DNA from: CAZTXD01 sp964617995
GTDB lineage: Bacteria > Actinomycetota > Acidimicrobiia > Spongiisociales > ZC4RG35
Direction: 5' to 3'
Assembly: GCA_964617995.1 (NCBI GenBank)
Contig: CAZTXD010000138.1
Span: 1-9,643 of the forward strand
DNA: 9,643 nt
Positions 7,340-9,643 of this stretch are shown one piece after another. Position 1 is the stretch's first letter. The number at the start of each line of letters is the position of its first letter. Made by a program: the position numbers and the translations under genes. The notes under the pieces were generated by a model. It saw nothing but the letters and a program-made list of their open reading frames with translations. It did no database searches and was not told where the DNA came from.

Positions 7340-8367
7340 TGTCCGACCCGGTGACCCAGATCTACACACCCCCCGTCGAGGGAGAGTCGCCTGTGACCGC
7401 CAGGCGGGGGCGGCGCAGCCGTCTGATCGTCCTGGGTGTGGTGATGGCCGTGGCGCTGCTCCTCCCCCTGTATCGGGAGATGAACGCCTACCCCTACGTG
7501 CTCCAGGTGGTGACCACGGTCTTCATGTGGACCGCCATCACCTCCAGCTGGAACATCCTCGGCGGCTACACCGGGTACATCTCCCTCGGCCACAACGTCT
7601 TCATCGCCGCCGGCGCCTACCTCGCCGGGATGCTCCTGTTGGAGATGGGATGGTCGCCGTTCCTGACCGCGCTGCTCGCCGGCATCTTCGCGATGGCGTT
7701 GGGCGCCGTGACGGGTCTCATCACATATCGCACCCACGGGCCGTCGTTCATCATCTCCACGATCGCCTTGTTGCTGGTCGTCACCCTCCTCGTGGACAAC
7801 TGGTCCTACATAGGAGGCTCGAACGGCATCAGCCTCCCCCTACCTCCCTTCGAAAGGTCCTGGCTGAGGGTGCCCTTCTACTACGCCATGCTGGCGGCCG
7901 CCATCCTGGCGGTGATGCTCGGGTATCGGGTGCAGCACTCCAAGTTCGGACTGGCTCTACGTGCCATCGCTCAGGACGAGGTGAAAGCCGAGACCTCGGG
8001 TGTCGACACCCGCCGCTTCAAGCTCATGGCCTTCGCCCTCAGCGCTTTTTTCCCCGGGGTGGTGGGAGCCATCTGGGGCTACTCGCTCGGCTACCTGCGC
8101 CCGATCATCTTCCTGGTCATCGCCCTCGCCGCTCGCATGGTGCTGATGGCCATCATCGGGGGGCGGGGAACGGTGGCCGGACCTGTGATCGGGGCGATCC
8201 TGGTGGTCGCATTCGACGAGTTCTCGATAGCCAACTTCGGGGGAAGTGAGATCAACCTGGTCATAACCGGGGCCCTGCTGGTCCTGATGCTGCTCTTCTT
8301 CCCGCTGGGAATCGTCGGGTCGCTGCGAGAGCACAACCGCCTCCCCACCTGGCTCGACTGGGACTGA
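7339..8367 (+). CDS. livM: Branched-chain-type ABC transporter permease, LivM family
   Basis: A 342-residue integral membrane permease. A polar, Arg-rich N-terminal tail (to residue 28) precedes the first span (LIVLGVVMAVALLLPLY). The family segment NILGGYTGYISLGHNVFIAA is at 72-91, the coupling loop SKFGLALRAIAQDEVKAE starts at 201, and IIGGRGTVAGPVIGA is at 272-286. ATG 7339 overlaps the livH stop by one base (TGATG). The frame is open further upstream, back to 7129, but that part runs antiphase within livH and is not coding. The next gene starts only 7 nt after this stop, so the hydratase-like enzyme is in the same operon as the transporter. Confidence 0.92.
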   Translation: MSDPVTQIYTPPVEGESPVTARRGRRSRLIVLGVVMAVALLLPLYREMNAYPYVLQVVTTVFMWTAITSSWNILGGYTGYISLGHNVFIAAGAYLAGMLLLEMGWSPFLTALLAGIFAMALGAVTGLITYRTHGPSFIISTIALLLVVTLLVDNWSYIGGSNGISLPLPPFERSWLRVPFYYAMLAAAILAVMLGYRVQHSKFGLALRAIAQDEVKAETSGVDTRRFKLMAFALSAFFPGVVGAIWGYSLGYLRPIIFLVIALAARMVLMAIIGGRGTVAGPVIGAILVVAFDEFSIANFGGSEINLVITGALLVLMLLFFPLGIVGSLREHNRLPTWLDWD

Positions 8368-8374
8368 CGGGCCC

Positions 8375-9355
8375 ATGAGCGACACCCCCGGTCACTCCCA
8401 CATGCAGGACCCGGAGGGCCACGTCGACGCCGTGGCCTCCGACCTGGAGTACTTCCGCCGCAAGCGAATCGAACCGCGACTGCTCCTCTACCTGCGGCGG
8501 GGAATCATCACCTGGCGCGGCCTGTTCGCGGCCCACGGGTCGGTATCGGGCGACCTCGCCGGAACCCCGACCGACCTGGAGGCGCGGATCCGCGCCCTGG
8601 AGGACTCCCTCGACTCCCTCATCCTCGACATCGCAAGTGTGACCACCATCTCCCTCGCCAACCACGACGTCACCATCGACGACAACCGGACGGAACGGGG
8701 CGACTACCACCCCGAGTTCCGCCTGGCCTCCCGCAGCTACGAGGGCGACCTCCGGCAACGGATCACGCTGTTGGAGGCCGCCATCGCCGACGCCGCTTCC
8801 CTGGTGGCGGCACTGGCGGGAGCATTGGTGGCGGCCGGGGAGACCAGCGTCGAATCCCTGGCCGACAATCGCCGCCGGCTGAGCGAGATCGGTCATGGCA
8901 ACGGCGCCCGTATCGTGGCGAGAGCCTGGACGAATCCGGACTTCAGGGAACGACTGCTGAGGACGGGTCGGCGGGCAGTCCGCGAACTGGACATCCCACC
9001 CGGTCGTCTCGGGAAGCTGGGCGTGGCCGAGAACACCGCGGACATCCACAACGTCGTGGTCTGTACGTTGTGCTCGTGCTATCCCCACGACCTCCTGGGA
9101 AACCCGCCCTGGTGGTATCGCACGGACGAGTACAAGCAGCGGATAGTGCAGGATCCCAGACAGATGCTGAGCGAGATGTTCGGGCTCGACATCGACCCGG
9201 AACGTTCCATCGTCGTCCACGACTCGACATCGGACGTTCGCTGGATGGTGCTCCCCCTCCGCCCGGAGGGAACCGACGGGATGAGCGAAGAGGAACTGGC
9301 TGCCCTCGTCACTCCCGGGAGCCTGGTCGGCAGCGAGGAGATCGCACCGCCGTGA
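8375..9355 (+). CDS. Nitrile hydratase alpha-like subunit with N-terminal extension
   Basis: A 326-residue member of the nitrile hydratase/thiocyanate hydrolase superfamily; nitrile hydratase alpha is usually about 200-210 residues. The alpha-type domain spans about 140-323: GNGARIVARAW (175-185), AENTADIHNVVV, and the metal-binding claw C230-T-L-C233-S-C235. The Thr at position two is typical of cobalt enzymes (Ser in iron types). C-terminal family features follow: PPWWY, DSTSDVRWMVLPLRP, GTDGMSEEELAALVT. In the family, Cys233 and Cys235 equivalents are oxidised to sulfinate and sulfenate. Oddities: Trp-Pro after the claw is His238-Asp239, and a position usually Gln appears to be Arg211. Residues 1-139 are extra and contain helical, charged segments (66-88, 123-144). 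ATG 8375 lies 7 nt after livM with a weak ribosome site; Met10 is an alternative. Nitrile, thiocyanate or another substrate cannot be chosen from sequence. Confidence 0.85.
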   Translation: MSDTPGHSHMQDPEGHVDAVASDLEYFRRKRIEPRLLLYLRRGIITWRGLFAAHGSVSGDLAGTPTDLEARIRALEDSLDSLILDIASVTTISLANHDVTIDDNRTERGDYHPEFRLASRSYEGDLRQRITLLEAAIADAASLVAALAGALVAAGETSVESLADNRRRLSEIGHGNGARIVARAWTNPDFRERLLRTGRRAVRELDIPPGRLGKLGVAENTADIHNVVVCTLCSCYPHDLLGNPPWWYRTDEYKQRIVQDPRQMLSEMFGLDIDPERSIVVHDSTSDVRWMVLPLRPEGTDGMSEEELAALVTPGSLVGSEEIAPP

Positions 9356-9615
9356 CCGCGGACAGGTTCCGCCCTGGCGATCGGGTGCGGATCCGCCGGG
9401 AGGTTCCCGGGGGAAACCCTCGGACCCCGGCGTACGCCCGGGGGAAGAGCGGCATCGTCACCGCCTGCCACGGTCGGATCGAGAACCATCTCGATCACGC
9501 CGGCGTCTACCCGCCCTTGTACACGGTCGAGTTCCGTCTGGCCGACCTGGGCGGCACGCCCGGACCGGACCGGGTGACCGCCGATATCCACGAGGAGTGG
9601 CTGGAAACGGCCTGA
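9352..9615 (+). CDS. Nitrile hydratase beta C-terminal (SH3-like) subunit, stand-alone
   Basis: An 87-residue protein starting with GTG at 9352, which overlaps the previous stop (GTGA) and has GAGGAG at 9335-9340. It matches only the C-terminal barrel of nitrile hydratase beta: FRPGDRVRIRREVPGG (6-21), RTPAYARGKSGIV (24-36), HAGVYPPLYTVEF (49-61), then RVTADIHEEWLE at the end. Arg24 aligns with the beta arginine (Arg141 in the Rhodococcus iron enzyme) that hydrogen-bonds the oxidised claw cysteines. Nitrile hydratase beta is normally over 200 residues, with an N-terminal helical domain carrying a second such arginine. In thiocyanate hydrolase, beta is split into two proteins, and this gene resembles the C-terminal piece. 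The reading frame is open upstream to 9070, but that part lies within the alpha-like gene and has no homology. Expected to assemble with the preceding gene product. Confidence 0.85.
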   Translation: MTADRFRPGDRVRIRREVPGGNPRTPAYARGKSGIVTACHGRIENHLDHAGVYPPLYTVEFRLADLGGTPGPDRVTADIHEEWLETA

Positions 9616-9643
9616 GGCTTCTTTGGACGGTGGGGGACGGTAT
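9616..9643. other. Window end, possible start of another gene
   Basis: The last 28 bases contain GGTGGGGGACGGTAT. A G-rich ribosome-site-like stretch is followed by TAT at the very edge, so a G as the next base would create an ATG. A further gene of the operon (beta N-terminal subunit, metallochaperone or amidase would fit) may begin here, but this cannot be seen. Confidence 0.2.

Noticed and set aside
8375..9615. Firm naming as thiocyanate hydrolase
   Set aside because: The split beta and changed pocket are suggestive, but the alpha-like protein is longer than ScnC, a third subunit is not visible, and substrate cannot be read from the sequence.

Overview
The window is high-GC DNA (roughly two-thirds G+C, with strong G/C preference at third codon positions). 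All supportable genes lie on the + strand. GTG starts, 1-4 nt gene overlaps and a lipoprotein with a long Thr/Glu/Pro-rich linker after its lipobox suggest an actinobacterium, perhaps Acidimicrobiia-like. The taxonomic call is inference; no marker gene is present.

Layout. Positions 1-124 are non-coding and hold a perfect nested palindrome (1-40) and a candidate operator (77-89). Positions 125-3259 are a tight three-gene block: a short-chain dehydrogenase/reductase, a two-domain family I CoA-transferase, and an enoyl-CoA hydratase/isomerase with both catalytic glutamates. Positions 3260-3501 are an intergenic region of about 240 bp. It contains a second copy, in inverted orientation, of the 13-bp motif found upstream of the first block, plus a hairpin and short repeats, ahead of a strong Shine-Dalgarno. 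Positions 3502-9615 are a second block: a lipoprotein substrate-binding protein, a terminator-like hairpin, a full branched-chain-amino-acid-type ABC transporter (LivG, LivF, LivH, LivM families), and two genes of the nitrile hydratase/thiocyanate hydrolase superfamily.

How the genes may work together. Genes from livG to the last gene overlap or are separated by at most 7 nt, so the transporter and the nitrile hydratase-like enzyme are probably co-translated. One reading is that the transporter imports a small nitrile- or amide-like (or other nitrogenous) compound, the cobalt-type hydratase converts it, and the resulting acid is activated by the CoA-transferase and processed by the hydratase and the reductase. 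No amidase is visible in the window, so that route has a gap. The shared 13-bp motif upstream of both blocks is the only sequence evidence that they are co-regulated.

The most unusual item is the nitrile hydratase-like pair. The alpha-like protein has the metal motif CTLCSC but carries an extra N-terminal region of about 140 residues and changes in normally conserved pocket positions. Its partner is an 87-residue protein equivalent only to the C-terminal barrel of nitrile hydratase beta. The beta N-terminal domain is missing as a separate gene here; it may be downstream, or a diverged version may be fused to the alpha-like protein.
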